A model generated the notes under the pieces. That model was not told where the DNA came from. It was given only the letters and a program-made list of their open reading frames with translations, and made no database searches. From assembly GCF_040581485.1 (NCBI RefSeq), contig NC_090132.1, positions 19,587,411 through 19,651,410 on the forward strand: a DNA stretch of 64,000 nucleotides, written 5' to 3'. Positions 26,401-37,130 of the stretch are shown here, piece after piece. The stretch's first letter is position 1. Every line of letters begins with the position of its first letter. The stretch comes from Linepithema humile (Eukaryota > Arthropoda > Insecta > Hymenoptera > Formicidae). Made by a program: the position numbers and the translations under genes.

Positions 26401-26905
26401 AAAATTCGCAGCATCTTGCGCGTAGCAAACCCTTAACTTCATGAACGATGGGAGATAATCTCGTTAACTAGGAGGCGTGCAATATCGTAAGAGTGCTTTT
26501 TTACTCACTCGACTTTTTTTCGTTGACTGCAGCGAGCTAATTTTCAACCCCGCTGTAGCGTCCTGTCAAACGCAATAACGGATGCATACGTTGATGTCCC
26601 TGCGCCGCAATGCATTTGATGGTATTGCATCTCCCCAATGTGAAGATGTGTTACCATTTAATTTTAATCTCGTGTTATTTCATTATTTCATTCAAAGATT
26701 TCATATGGATATGTTTTTTCTCATTGTTTAATTTCGACAAGTACGTTTATGACTAAAAAAATCAAGCACATTACAAGAATTTTGGATAATTATTTTTCTT
26801 TGTATCTGTGTAGTAATATTTAAAAAAATTTTAATATGTTTCTTTTAAATTAGTTAATATAATAGAATTTCTTCGCAATGCTGTCGAAAGCAACGGTATT
26901 ACGAC

Positions 26906-26931
26906 GACGATGTCGTGGCACTGACATCGTC
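26906..26931. repeat. Small perfect stem-loop
   Basis: Nine-base arms gacgatgtc and gacatcgtc enclose an 8-nt loop, about 180 bp upstream of the Dys exon at 27109. It sits in a locally GC-richer, non-repetitive segment. Confidence 0.6.
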
Positions 26932-27108
26932 TACGATTTTGAGCTACTTATCATAGCAAACAGACGAATTTAGTCGAAGTTGACCTCTTAAGGCCTCTTC
27001 GCGCAGCAGCGAAAAGTTGGACGCCAAGGGAAAACCTGGCACTGCACCAGACACCGATGCTCCTTGTCTCGTTATTTTTGTTTCACGATTTACGCGTCTC
27101 CTTTGCAG

Positions 27109-27232
27109 GACGACCATCGTGGCTTCAGGAGGCAGCTGGAGGACAAACGGCCGGTCGTGGAGAACAATTTGCTGAGCGGCCGCCAGTACATCGCCAATGA
27201 GCCTCCGCTGTCGGACACTTCAGACTCCGAAG
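27109..27232 (+). CDS. Dys: Dystrophin internal exon: helix B of the penultimate spectrin repeat
   Basis: The acceptor is ctttgcag and the donor gaaggtacgt. The exon is 124 nt: 41 complete codons starting in phase 0, plus one G carried into the next exon. It begins DDHRGFRRQLEDKRPVVENN, continues LLSGRQYIANEP and ends in an acidic PLSDTSDSE. Human dystrophin has DVHRAFKRELKTKEPVI and then a helix-B end and linker at the same place. Drosophila Dys has a very similar VENTLLTGRQYVANEP followed by SDTSDTE, recalled from established knowledge. The acidic Ser/Thr cluster has the form of casein-kinase-2 sites. Splicing to 34521 gives Gly-Arg-Glu-Leu; splicing to 34518 gives Ala-Gly-Arg-Glu-Leu. Confidence 0.93.
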
Positions 27233-28067
27233 GTACGTAAATTACGAATTACACGTAAATTGTGAATTGTGAATTTTTACTCGTTAAATTACGGTTAACA
27301 ATTTAATATCCATAAGTATAATTATATTATATTTCATAAAACCGTCGCTAAAGTATAATCGACAAAATAATTAATTATTTACGAAATAAAATTTTATAAT
27401 ACGTTCCATATGACTTTGAATTAAATACTAGAATAATAAAATTATTGGAAATGCTTTTAGGAATATATCATGTTTCACGAACAAAATATTATTTCTAAAT
27501 AGTAATTATCTTAAATCTTTGATGATAAATCTTGGAATATTTTTTATGATATTCTTTTAAGCTTGTGTTTTTTTAAAATTAGTTTCGTATGAGACCGTCA
27601 AAATTCAATATCATCCATTTCGCGCGAACGAACACATCTCTTTAAAGAACAAAGAAAGTCGGCCAAGTACATTCGTCGTTAGTTCCGTGAAACCACTTCT
27701 TGCGGTACGCAAGACTGAGTTCACCAATAGTGCGGGCACAGTAATTAAGTGCACTTTTCAATCCCACCAATTTGCGCTTTCATTCTTGCATCCGTAATTT
27801 TTTTACCAATTACCGGCAGGGAGGCAAAGGCCTCTCTCTCGTCGAATTATCGGTTTGGAAGAGAACACAGGGTATTTCTTCTTTTTATTTCCATCGCCTT
27901 TAGAGTTAATTAATGAATACATAGTTGTTACTTCCATTGTCCTTCTACTGCTAGTTTTCAGTGATGTTATCTTGAATCTGTGAGGATACACTTATCAATT
28001 AATACTCGAAATCAATTTCTTTTTATTACAATGTATGTAAAAAATATATTCCAAAAAATATAACATA

Positions 28068-28297
28068 AAAATATGAAACCTAATATTAGAGTGAGCTATG
28101 AAGCCAAATTCTTGATGTTTGGTTGCAATAGATTTGATCCTCCAATATTTATTATTATTTAATATTATCGAGGTATGTATTAAACTATTGCCTATGACTA
28201 TTAATCGAAATGTATGTCAATATATAAAAATAAAGAAAACATAGCATGAACAGCAAGCATTTGGCTTCATAGCTTACTATATTAGGTTTTATATTTT
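28068..28297. mobile_element. MITE-like element with about 50-bp terminal inverted repeats
   Basis: The left arm 28068-28119 and right arm 28249-28297 are inverted copies. They share an exactly matching core, agctatgaagccaaat, and aacctaatat nearer the ends, with one 3-nt gap and four substitutions. The 129-bp interior is AT-rich with no ORF, so the element is non-autonomous. I see no clear target-site duplication and cannot assign a superfamily. Confidence 0.65.
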
Positions 28298-29501
28298 ATC
28301 AGGGCTTATAACATTATTAATTTTATAACATAAAAATATAAGTATTGAATCAATCAAAAAAAATTCTGACATTTCTTTCTTAAGCTATTGATACGATATT
28401 TTGTTGAAATTAACAAAATTTTTTGCGAATTGCACTAAAAGTGTATTAATTTGATCGTAAAAAATTTTATTATACTTTTCGCATTCCTTCGTAAAAACTC
28501 ACGAATTGTGTTTTAATAATTCACATCTTTTCTCTTGAGTTCGTGAATTTTCGCGCCACTTGTGCCGAGAGCAAGAATCCAAGAACAACTACCGATTGTG
28601 CTCGTTCTGAGATTTCCAGACTGGAAGATTCCGAGAAATATTTTGCGTTTTCTTTCTTTTTTTTCTTTTTTTTTTTGGCTCAGCAGCCTAACCCGCGAGA
28701 CCAGAAACGAGCTTCATTCTTTATCGTCGTTTCTTTTCAAGCGCGGCAAGGGCAAGGAGCGCGTAACTGCGACGGCTTGAATATTTCATTTACGTAATCC
28801 TACCGAGTCAAAAGCGCGAATATTAAAAAAATTTGAGCTGCAGATATTCAATGCGAAATGCGAGAATTATTTTTATTTATTTCACGGATTTACGATGAGA
28901 CATAATATACCAGAAATCAACCATAAAAATAATGAACAGATGGATCGTGATGTAAAATACAGGAAGAAAAATATTCCGTCGCACATAAGATGTGGTTCAA
29001 ATTCAATTTTTCGTTCTTATATTTCTCATCTTTAGTTATCTTTTTTCTAAATTTTTTTTATCTTTTTACTAGAAATTCTAGCTATCAATTAAAGGAACCA
29101 AAATAATTGACACACTCACATAATAGAGAAAATACAATTTCCATTAACAGTCTAACTCAATAGTCTAACTTTCATAATTAAAATATACACTGAAATGTAC
29201 CAATAAAATCTAGATTCTAGTGTGAAATCAGAGAATTAATTTTTATGATCCTTATTGATTTTATTGATAAAAATATGTTTTAATATACGAGAAAAATTCT
29301 ATATTTTATTAAAAATACTTACATTATAAAGCTAACTTTATTTTGAATTTTATTTACAATTTTCTTTTTGCAATTTATATTGTGAATGATCTTTTGTGTG
29401 ATGTAACATGTGTAATTGCGCAGGTGTCTTTTATATAACCATTGTGAACGATTCTTTTCTCTCGTACAGCATCATGTATTGTATCATAATATCATTTCAA
29501 G

Positions 29502-29590
29502 TATTCGACTCGGAGATAAAACTTCCAGCCGGCAGTGTTAACGTGACTCTATCGGGAACCGATATGAAGGGTTTCGAGAGCCAGTTATAA
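29502..29590 (+). other. Candidate alternative terminal exon (phase-compatible with 27232)
   Basis: An AT-rich region switches abruptly to coding-like sequence that ends in TAA at 29588-29590. If spliced after the AAG at 29499-29501 to the donor at 27232, the frame reads VFDSEIKLPAGSVNV and then TLSGTDMKGFESQL before the stop. That would truncate dystrophin in the middle of the spectrin repeat. A better-looking acceptor, tctctcgtacag, ends at 29469 but gives a premature stop from phase 1. AATAAA occurs at about 29857. I do not recognise the peptide; it may instead be a fragment of an inserted repeat or of a nested gene. Confidence 0.2.
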
Positions 29591-30234
29591 GTATTGTATA
29601 TACTTTTCAGTTTTCATTCTGTGTCGGCAATACTGAAAGCCGTGAAATTTAGACGAGATGTTTTATGCATATCGCGTCGTCCCTGATTGAATAAGAACAG
29701 GAAAAATGAAGGAAAGTACTAAATAATACATCAAGATAAATCCGACTTTTTTATTCATTCGCGATCAAACATGTGGAGATTTGCTCTAAATCATTTTAAT
29801 TAAATTTTTGAATATGAATGAAATTTTAGTATTAAATAGTATTATAAATTTAACATAATAAAGATTGATTTTTTAGATTCTTCGTCTAATTCTATGCTTT
29901 TCAACCGGGTCAATTATTTTTTAATATATAGTCTAGATATTGTTGAATACTAAAGAATAGAAGTGCTAATTTTTTAGTCTCTTATAAGCTGAAACCATTT
30001 TGAGAATCTCATTATGAAAGTATTTATGTAAAGGAAATTAATATATTCACATTCTCTTTTCGTAATAATCTAGAAACCTATGTGAAAGCAAGTCAGCCTT
30101 CATATTTCTTCATATTTGTGCTTTATTTTTTAAAAGTTTTCCAAGTTTATAAATATAATGTTTTTATTTAATTTTTGTGAGAGAACAATTATTTGTATTA
30201 AGTTGGTTAAAAAAAAAGTAACTTTGACTTTGTA

Positions 30235-30425
30235 AACGCAAGTTCGTCGCAAATCACGTGGGGTTCTCAATCGAGTTACGAATATCGTAGTACATCAGTG
30301 CCGATGGAAGACGGAAATTTTAGAAGAGACGTCCCCGAGGAGAACCGGAAACTTGTACATAGAACTCGCTGAAATCCCGGAGGAAGTACGACGCGGAATA
30401 GCACTAACACGTTTCTCTTTTTAAC
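30235..30425. other. Coding-like or repeat-derived GC-rich island, unidentified
   Basis: About 190 bp of balanced composition stands in AT-rich intron. At least two + frames and two - frames stay open over much of it. One + frame reads SYEYRSTSVPMEDGNFRRDV and onward to a TGA; the next includes TGNLYIELAEIPEEVRRG. A - frame includes SSGISASSMYKFPVLLGDVS. Several frames being open at once points to a short repeat or transposon fragment as readily as to an exon. I cannot name it. Confidence 0.25.
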
Positions 30426-31166
30426 CTGCGTAATCAGTCAATACAGAATACTTACTTTTGAATAGTTCATTATTGAACACAGATGTCGGCTATTATTATT
30501 AAAATCGGAATAACTATAAAGTTTCCGTTGCAACGAAACTTTCCGTATATGCCAATCGATTGCGTTTAAATGACCAATTATTTATGAAATATGTGAAAGC
30601 GTGTGGAATATATAATGTTTTTATTGCGATCTTTACATAATAAATAACTTTTTAATAACGAGAAGTAGCGGGAAGAGGTTTTTATAGATTATTAGTAAGT
30701 ATATGCATACACGATTAATGATGTGCAAATTGTTCGTTAATCTTCATTGGAATTATTCGATGAGTTTTGAATGAACATATCGGCTTAGTAATAATGATTA
30801 TCGTTTATCAGAATATTGCGCAATTGATGCCAAATATTCAGATAGGCAAAATTATAACAACCAACAATAATTTAAGCTGGTTTTGACGAAAAATTCATTA
30901 GTCTCTGTCAAAATGTGATTTAATTACTTTCGAAGTATATCCGCACTGTTTATTAATGTTAGTGTTATCTATACGATAGAGATTCAATGCGGGATTAAAT
31001 TGCATTCAACATTAACAATTAATAAAATCAATATCTTTATTTAAATATATATAATATACATCGATATTTATTTTTTTTTAATTTTCTAAATGTGAAGAGT
31101 AGAAATCCAGTCATATTTTTAGTACACTTCTCGTATTTTATTCAATCATTTCTTGAGATAAAATGT

Positions 31167-31214
31167 CATGTCACCCGTGATATTTTATGATAATAAAATT
31201 TCACGGGTGACATG
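31167..31214. repeat. Near-perfect 48-nt palindrome (hairpin)
   Basis: Two 22-nt arms are reverse complements with a single mismatch and are separated by 4 nt (gata). The outer half of each arm is GC-rich (catgtcacccgtga / tcacgggtgacatg) and the inner half AT-rich. It could be a foldback remnant of a transposon or a structured RNA. The loop is too short and pairing ends too abruptly for a typical microRNA precursor. Confidence 0.85.
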
Positions 31215-34200
31215 GCTATTTATTAAATATTAATATTATTATTAAAGTTATATACGATACATTAAGTCATTGTTATATTTACGATACTAACAGAACGACT
31301 ACTTGCCCGTTACTCAAATTGTTACTTGCCGACGAATTGTCTCATCGTCTCATCGTATCGCTTCATCTACATACAAGAAACATGCTCAATGCTGTTAGCT
31401 ACGGTCATTGTCATTCAGAGTGCCGCATGTAATATTCGACATAAGATTCCGGAATAACCGTAACGATAGCTTCGCTTCGCGTACAACGGATTTGATCCCG
31501 ATAACGATGGAGAGTGGCTCCTACGAGCGAGCAACTTTGCCATCGACCGCGCGCGGTTTCGCTCATTCTGTAGGAAGTCACGTTTCACGAAACGTGCGCG
31601 GCATCGGGTGCAACCGGCCCGACCGCGCAACGTCGATAAATTTCTGACGGAATAACATCGCGCCGTATTGTAGGCTGGATTATACAATCTCGACGTTGAA
31701 TTCGTCGAGACGAATTATTCGCGAAGTTCGTCCACAGTCTCTGGTGCTCTCGGCTATTCAAAGTGCAGCCAAAATTGTGAACTTGCGCAAAACTTATTGA
31801 TGAACTTCGTCTTTCGGTTTCATTAACGTCAAAGGTTTCGTTATTTTTAAATAATTTTTAAATGTAACAAAGTAATCAGGCTGTCAAATAATTAAATAAA
31901 AAGAGAGATTTTTTGTGTACATTTTTTTTTTGACACGCTTTTTGTATTAAGATGAATGAGATCCTGTCATACCGGAAAAAAAGAGGAAGACTTTTAATAG
32001 GTTTCCTGTTCATAGATTTCTGTGCCTTTCGTACATTCTGTAGTTATACCTATGGATTGAAGTCGAGAGTCTATACATCTTACCAGACGTGCGCGTCAAT
32101 CAAGCTCCTTCCTACAATTGATCATGAATGATTGATTAGACGGAAATGGTTAATCGGGAATCGATTTTCTTCTTTTTGATATCGGCCCTTGTAGCTAAAA
32201 ATATACCCCGAGTAACTTAATTCTCTAATACTGTCATAATCTGTCAAGGACAGAAATCTTCGATTATATCACTTTAAACAATTAGAAATTAAAAAAAGAA
32301 CGAAAATTCTTTAAATTGAGTCAAACGCAAGCGATGAATATTGAGAACAATTTTTTAAACATCTTTAGATGTGTAAAGGTTTTAAAAAAAATTATTTTTT
32401 AATCGTTTCGAACAGTATATACATATATTTCAGACAAATGATGAATTAAATGATTAACTCCGAAAATTTTGCATTCCAAAAATCTGAGCTTCTAGATTTT
32501 TACTCGTATTGCTCGATAACAGCTGTGAGGTTTACACTCCATTTTCTAAAGAATCTCCGCCGTACTTCCGCCGTCACCTACTTTCTACTTCCTGGGGAAT
32601 CTGGTGGCGAAGGAAGAAAGAATTAGCGAGACACACGGGGGATACGGATGGCGACGAGGATGGGAAGTCAGAAAGTGGGAGCTAGATAAACTAGTGGCGT
32701 ACGTGCCCGGAAAGTAGAGCGTCAACTGTTGAATAGATGGCTTAGCGATGAGGAGCACGGTCGCCTAATTCAATTCGCCGCAAACAGTTTTCGGGGGACG
32801 TCCTTTTTTGTTCGATCTGTCTTGTTGTTTTCCGCGGTCGCTCAGCTTTCAACACCACCGCTCCTTTTGCATAGAGGAGAAGCCGCGTTTCCGATTCGAC
32901 TGTTCCATTTCACCTGTCGGTCTCGGCGAAGAGATTGGTACCTGATAGCGTAGAAAGAAAACGTTAGATCGCATTTCTTATCGGAGGTAGCTCGAATCGT
33001 CCGGAGATACAAAATAAAAAGCTTTCTTTGGTACCGTGAGCTTTCACCGTTCGTGGATAACAGTTTGATAGCGAGTATCAAGGTATCTGCAAGAAGGAAA
33101 AAGAATCGTTGGCGTTTGTAATGGCGTTTTATCGTGTAAAACGTGTAAAATAGTATTGATGAAACATTGTGGAACTTAGAAAACAATCTAAATGTGAAGG
33201 TTATTATATTTGAGGTTTATCTTGTCTAACGAAAATTTATTTGAAAAATCAGTGACTTGGAAAATTACAATTGAAACAAATTGATTTTTTCGCACTCTTT
33301 TTATTTGAAAAAGTTTTCGACGAAGGAAAGTTGTAACGAGAATTATAAAGAGAATTATAAAATAACTTCCTACTTGCAATCTTCATTATTTGTATTATCA
33401 AAACAATAACGTTAATTATTAATTATCGCCAAAGTTTTGTGCACGGAAATTCTCCACGCATGTACGTCAGGACAGTGTAACATATGCGTGTAGTTTTTGC
33501 AACAAACTATTTTCATTTTCCTCGCACGGCGAACGTGCGCCGCGCTTTTCCGCGACGACTTGTTATCCATTAGCCGTTTCCTAGATTGATCGATCAATTC
33601 CACGTGACACGAAAGATAATTGCGGCCGCGTCCTGATGTCGCGCTTGAAGCGAATCGTTTTTCCCATCTTTTAATATCATCAGTGCACCTTTATCGCGAG
33701 ATTTACTGCCGAGCGTATCTCGCTGGAAACCCGTAAAAATGCAGAGGTGGCGCGCGGATTACCGGCGCTCACTGAGTCGCACAAGGAATCTTTTTATTTT
33801 TCGCCAACCAGAAACCCGTGCCGGCCACGTAACGAAGCGTTAGAAGCCGACGTAGCTCCAGCTAGCTATCCGGGCCTATCGCCGGGAATTAATTGTCCTA
33901 TGAATCACGCATCGTATCATGCAGTGGACAGTTTTTATGTGCATGTTTAGCATTGATAACGCCGATGCCGCACCTATATGCCGTTGGTCGTTGGCTTCCT
34001 ATCTATCGCGTGTTATGTTGATTTATGTTCGCGATGTTGCCCTAGCTGGTCTTCGCCGCGATTCATCCTGTGCATCCGCGTTTAATCGTCTGACCGCGCA
34101 AATTTATCGATCGACAGCGCTGAGAAATCAGGAAGAAGATACATTTTTGCGCGACTCGGTCAATTCGATCTCTTTTTTTTGTCTTTCGTGAATATGTGCT

Positions 34201-34514
34201 TGTATATAAATATCAGCGTGTTGAATCGCGGCGGGAAGATCACATCTTTGCCACAAATATCTTTTCTTTTACATTAGATATAATAACCCAATAGTTCTTC
34301 AAACATTACTAACTGATGTTATCTTTTTAAAACACAAATAAGTTGGAAATATTATTTTAAGTTCTCACTGCTTTTAACAAACATTTAAAAATACGTAAAA
34401 ATTTTTTAGTAATGTATAATGAAATAACGAAAGCCTGTATATAATATAACACTTTCTAGGTTTACCGTAGGAAACGCTCTACGACTTATCTTTTATTTGT
34501 TTATTTTTTTTTTG

Positions 34515-34520
34515 CAGCAG
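34515..34520 (+). promoter_or_regulatory. Dys: Tandem NAGNAG splice acceptor
   Basis: The exon is preceded by T-runs and then gcagcag. Both cag triplets, ending at 34517 and 34520, keep the reading frame. The choice gives Glu-Ala-Gly-Arg or Glu-Gly-Arg at the junction with the exon ending at 27232. A third AG at 34523-34524 would shift the frame and is unlikely to be used. Confidence 0.8.
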
Positions 34521-34684
34521 GCAGAGAATTGGATGGCGATTCCAGAGGATACAGAAGCGCCGAGGAGCAGGCGCGTGAATTGACGCGAAGCATTCGCCGC
34601 GAAGTGAATAAACTTTCGGAGCAGTGGAACGCTTTAATCGAACGTAGCGATGCGTGGAAGCGGAAACTTGACGACACTGCTAAC
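34521..34684 (+). CDS. Dys: Dystrophin internal exon: helix C of the penultimate spectrin repeat
   Basis: The donor is gctaacgtgagt. The exon is 164 nt from the downstream acceptor (167 from the upstream one): two bases complete the codon started at 27232, then 54 codons end in phase 0. It starts RELDGDSRGYRSAEEQAREL, continues TRSIRREVNKLSEQWNALIE and ends RSDAWKRKLDDTAN. It matches human RAQNVTRLLRKQAEEVNTEW and the following EKLNLHSADWQRKIDETLE, with both helix-C tryptophans at the same spacing. Drosophila Dys carries a closely similar SAEEQSRELTRSIRREV segment. The next coding exon should begin the last spectrin repeat with a KMR-F-QK-type motif; I find none before 64000. Confidence 0.95.
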
Positions 34685-36649
34685 GTGAGTACCTTACTCC
34701 ATTCTTACTTACACAGAAAGCCGCTTACCCCCGAAGTGTGTTCCCTGATATGAATACCAATCTTTTGCATTTCACGGAAATAAATCCCGGATTGGCTTTC
34801 AAATCGGGTATATACAGATCAAAAAGCTACTTTAAGAAATGATATTTTCGAATCTTGAACTTTCGACGTGCGAGGCATTAATTTTGCCCAAACGGCGGAA
34901 AGATAAAGTCGCGTGAATCGCAAAATTACATAAATAATTATATACGGATTTTTAAATTGTTGAAGCTAAAAATTTGCATAATTATCGATAACTAATCACT
35001 TATTTAATGCGTGCACAAAATTTAATAATGTAGGAAAAAGATAAATCTCGTCAACAAAGATTAATCGATGTATAATAATAATTTTACTACGTGATTTCCG
35101 TAAAATAAACGAGTGATAAGTAATTGTTGGAAAATAAATTATACTTAAATATGAAATTTTTTTATTTATGATACATCTCGATGGGCAGATAAGAGAGGCG
35201 ATGCTTCCAGACACGAGTTTTACAAGAATTAATTAGATATTTTGTTGCTGGGCGTAATATGCAAACTTAAATTAAGCGCGAAACTTAAAGTTTTCCTGTG
35301 GCGGCGAGCGAATGCGAAAACTTTGATTTATATCCCCCGTGTTATATGCCGCGATATTATGATAGATCGAGAGAGACAGATAAGTCTATATAATATTAAG
35401 TGCCAACGGAAGTTGCTCCAGAATTCATCAGCTTTATGCAACACAAAAAGAGATCAGCAAGAATCCTTTTACCCCTTATTTTATCAACATTTTGTCGTAA
35501 AACAAACTTAAATAACTTTATAAAATTGCAAGAAGACAATATAAATGATACAAATTAGTGAGATTTTTTGAAACTACTAGGTATTTTTTAAATACTTTTA
35601 TAATCTAATCTAATCTTCTCTCTTAATAACAACAAAGGAAAGACGAATTCTTCTTTTACTAATTTAACAAATATATAAATATGAGGTACACCTTGCGACT
35701 CTATATTTTTTACGTTTTTTACACAAAGCTGCAAATTTTCTTAATCAAATTTTACTTAAATAAAAAATCTGTTACTTTTTTTCAATATATAACCGGAGCA
35801 TGTATGACAAACGCGAAACATTCATATTTAGCTTTAAGAAGAATTTTATAAGAGGTCAATGACGACAATGTTACGAACCTCAATTTTTCTCTTGTATCGT
35901 TTTATGATTGCCATTGCAATTTTCTCGATGAGAAGTTCCATTTGTCGGAACGACTTGCGTCCTAGAGGGAGCAACCGGACCGTTTATTGGTGAGCACTGA
36001 GAAAAGACGTTCGGAAACGAGCTGCCTCGTAGTAAAGGCGATCCTTAGATGCGTTCCTGCTCAATCGACGCTCGTGTCGCGTCTAATGCCACCGAAATCT
36101 CGAGCTCGCGTCTTTTTCGATATCGGAAATGGCTCCCATTTCCTAGATGTCCATTTAATCGGGGCTCAACTTTGTATCGCGCGTGTGTCTCATTGTGCTT
36201 AGTAGATAACAGAATACAACTATTCTACGAAATTAAGGAAGTATATCTTCCAATATTGTGAGAAACGCGAAAACCGTCTCCCAGCTAACGACATTATTTA
36301 AAAAAGAACATCGATATAAACACAAAAAAAAATTTGTGAAATTTTTTTTAAAAATCTACTTTTTTCAGAAAAGCTTAAAGAAAATTTTACTATTTATTTA
36401 AGCTTTGAAAATTTCACTATTGGCAGACTTTATTTTTCAAGACTTTTAATTGTACCTTTAATTACGATATTTAATACTAAATTTTACGTTTTATATTTAT
36501 ATAATAATTAGCAAGATATTTAATATCGGAGCACGATTTGAATGTAGAAAATTCAAGAGTGATGCGGAAGGACGCAATCAATTATTAAGTGAGGAAAATT
36601 TGACGACCGAGTTCATCAAAGAATGCGCTTCTCAAGTTTAATGCAAACC

Positions 36650-37130
36650 TTACGAAGCGCCACCTCGTGTATACGTTCTTGAGCGAAAAGAGCTTCGCTC
36701 CGGTGCAGTCCTCTTCCGTGAAACCGTTTATAAGCATTCGCAAAGCGAAGAGGCGAGATCTCTTCTCCTTCGTTGCTCCTCATCCAGAGAAGGTCGAGAA
36801 TTTATTATCGGGCGACAGTGCGACGGGGGCGGGTGTGTATTCGCGATGCATCGATAATCGTGTTCGATTCATCGCTCTCAGGTGCCCAGATCCGGGCGTC
36901 GATCGGCGGTGGATCGGAGACGTTAAATCGCGCTTTCACGACGCTCGCGCGAGCTTGTATGCGCGTCGTTGTCGAGGTTTAATGCATCCTTTCGTGGGTG
37001 GAATCGCGTCGACTTCCCTCCCCTTCGTTTCCCTACTCCTGCGCTCCGTCCCAGCTTACCTCCTCCGTCGCACTTCGTTTTCTTCTCTTTCGTGCGGCAT
37101 CACACCCTCGGTCTCATAAGCGGTTTTACG
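36650..37130. promoter_or_regulatory. CpG-rich island
   Basis: A GC/CpG-rich block with a 150-codon + frame (36667-37119) whose translation has no recognisable domain and biased Arg/Ser/Leu content. It may be an internal promoter with leader sequence. No clear TATA, donor or strong initiator fixes its orientation. Confidence 0.18.

Larger units (their letters stand above)
19744..27108 (+). other. Dys: Dys intron between helix A and helix B exons
   Basis: About 7.4 kb with donor gtaagt and acceptor ctttgcag. It contains a compound microsatellite (20443-20508), a candidate regulatory block (21590-21850), a short tandem duplication (22428-22477), a GC-rich island with a TATA-like word (22700-23400) and long AT-rich stretches (24200-26450) in which I see nothing. 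A small perfect stem-loop lies at 26906-26931 in a GC-richer segment just before the next exon. Confidence 0.85.
27233..34520 (+). other. Dys: Dys intron between helix B and helix C exons
   Basis: About 7.3 kb, donor gtacgt, with a tandem acceptor at its 3' end. It contains an inverted-repeat element (28068-28297), a T-rich tract (28644-28677), two short coding-like islands (29502-29590 and 30235-30425), a palindromic hairpin (31167-31214) and modestly GC-rich blocks at 31400-31760, 32520-32950 and 33600-34190. The remainder is AT-rich with nothing recognisable. Confidence 0.85.

Noticed and set aside
28682..28797. Exon-like frame after a very strong T-rich tract and cagcag
   Set aside because: From the phase left by 27232 either acceptor gives an immediate stop (gccTAA or ccTAA); the T tract looks like a simple homopolymer.
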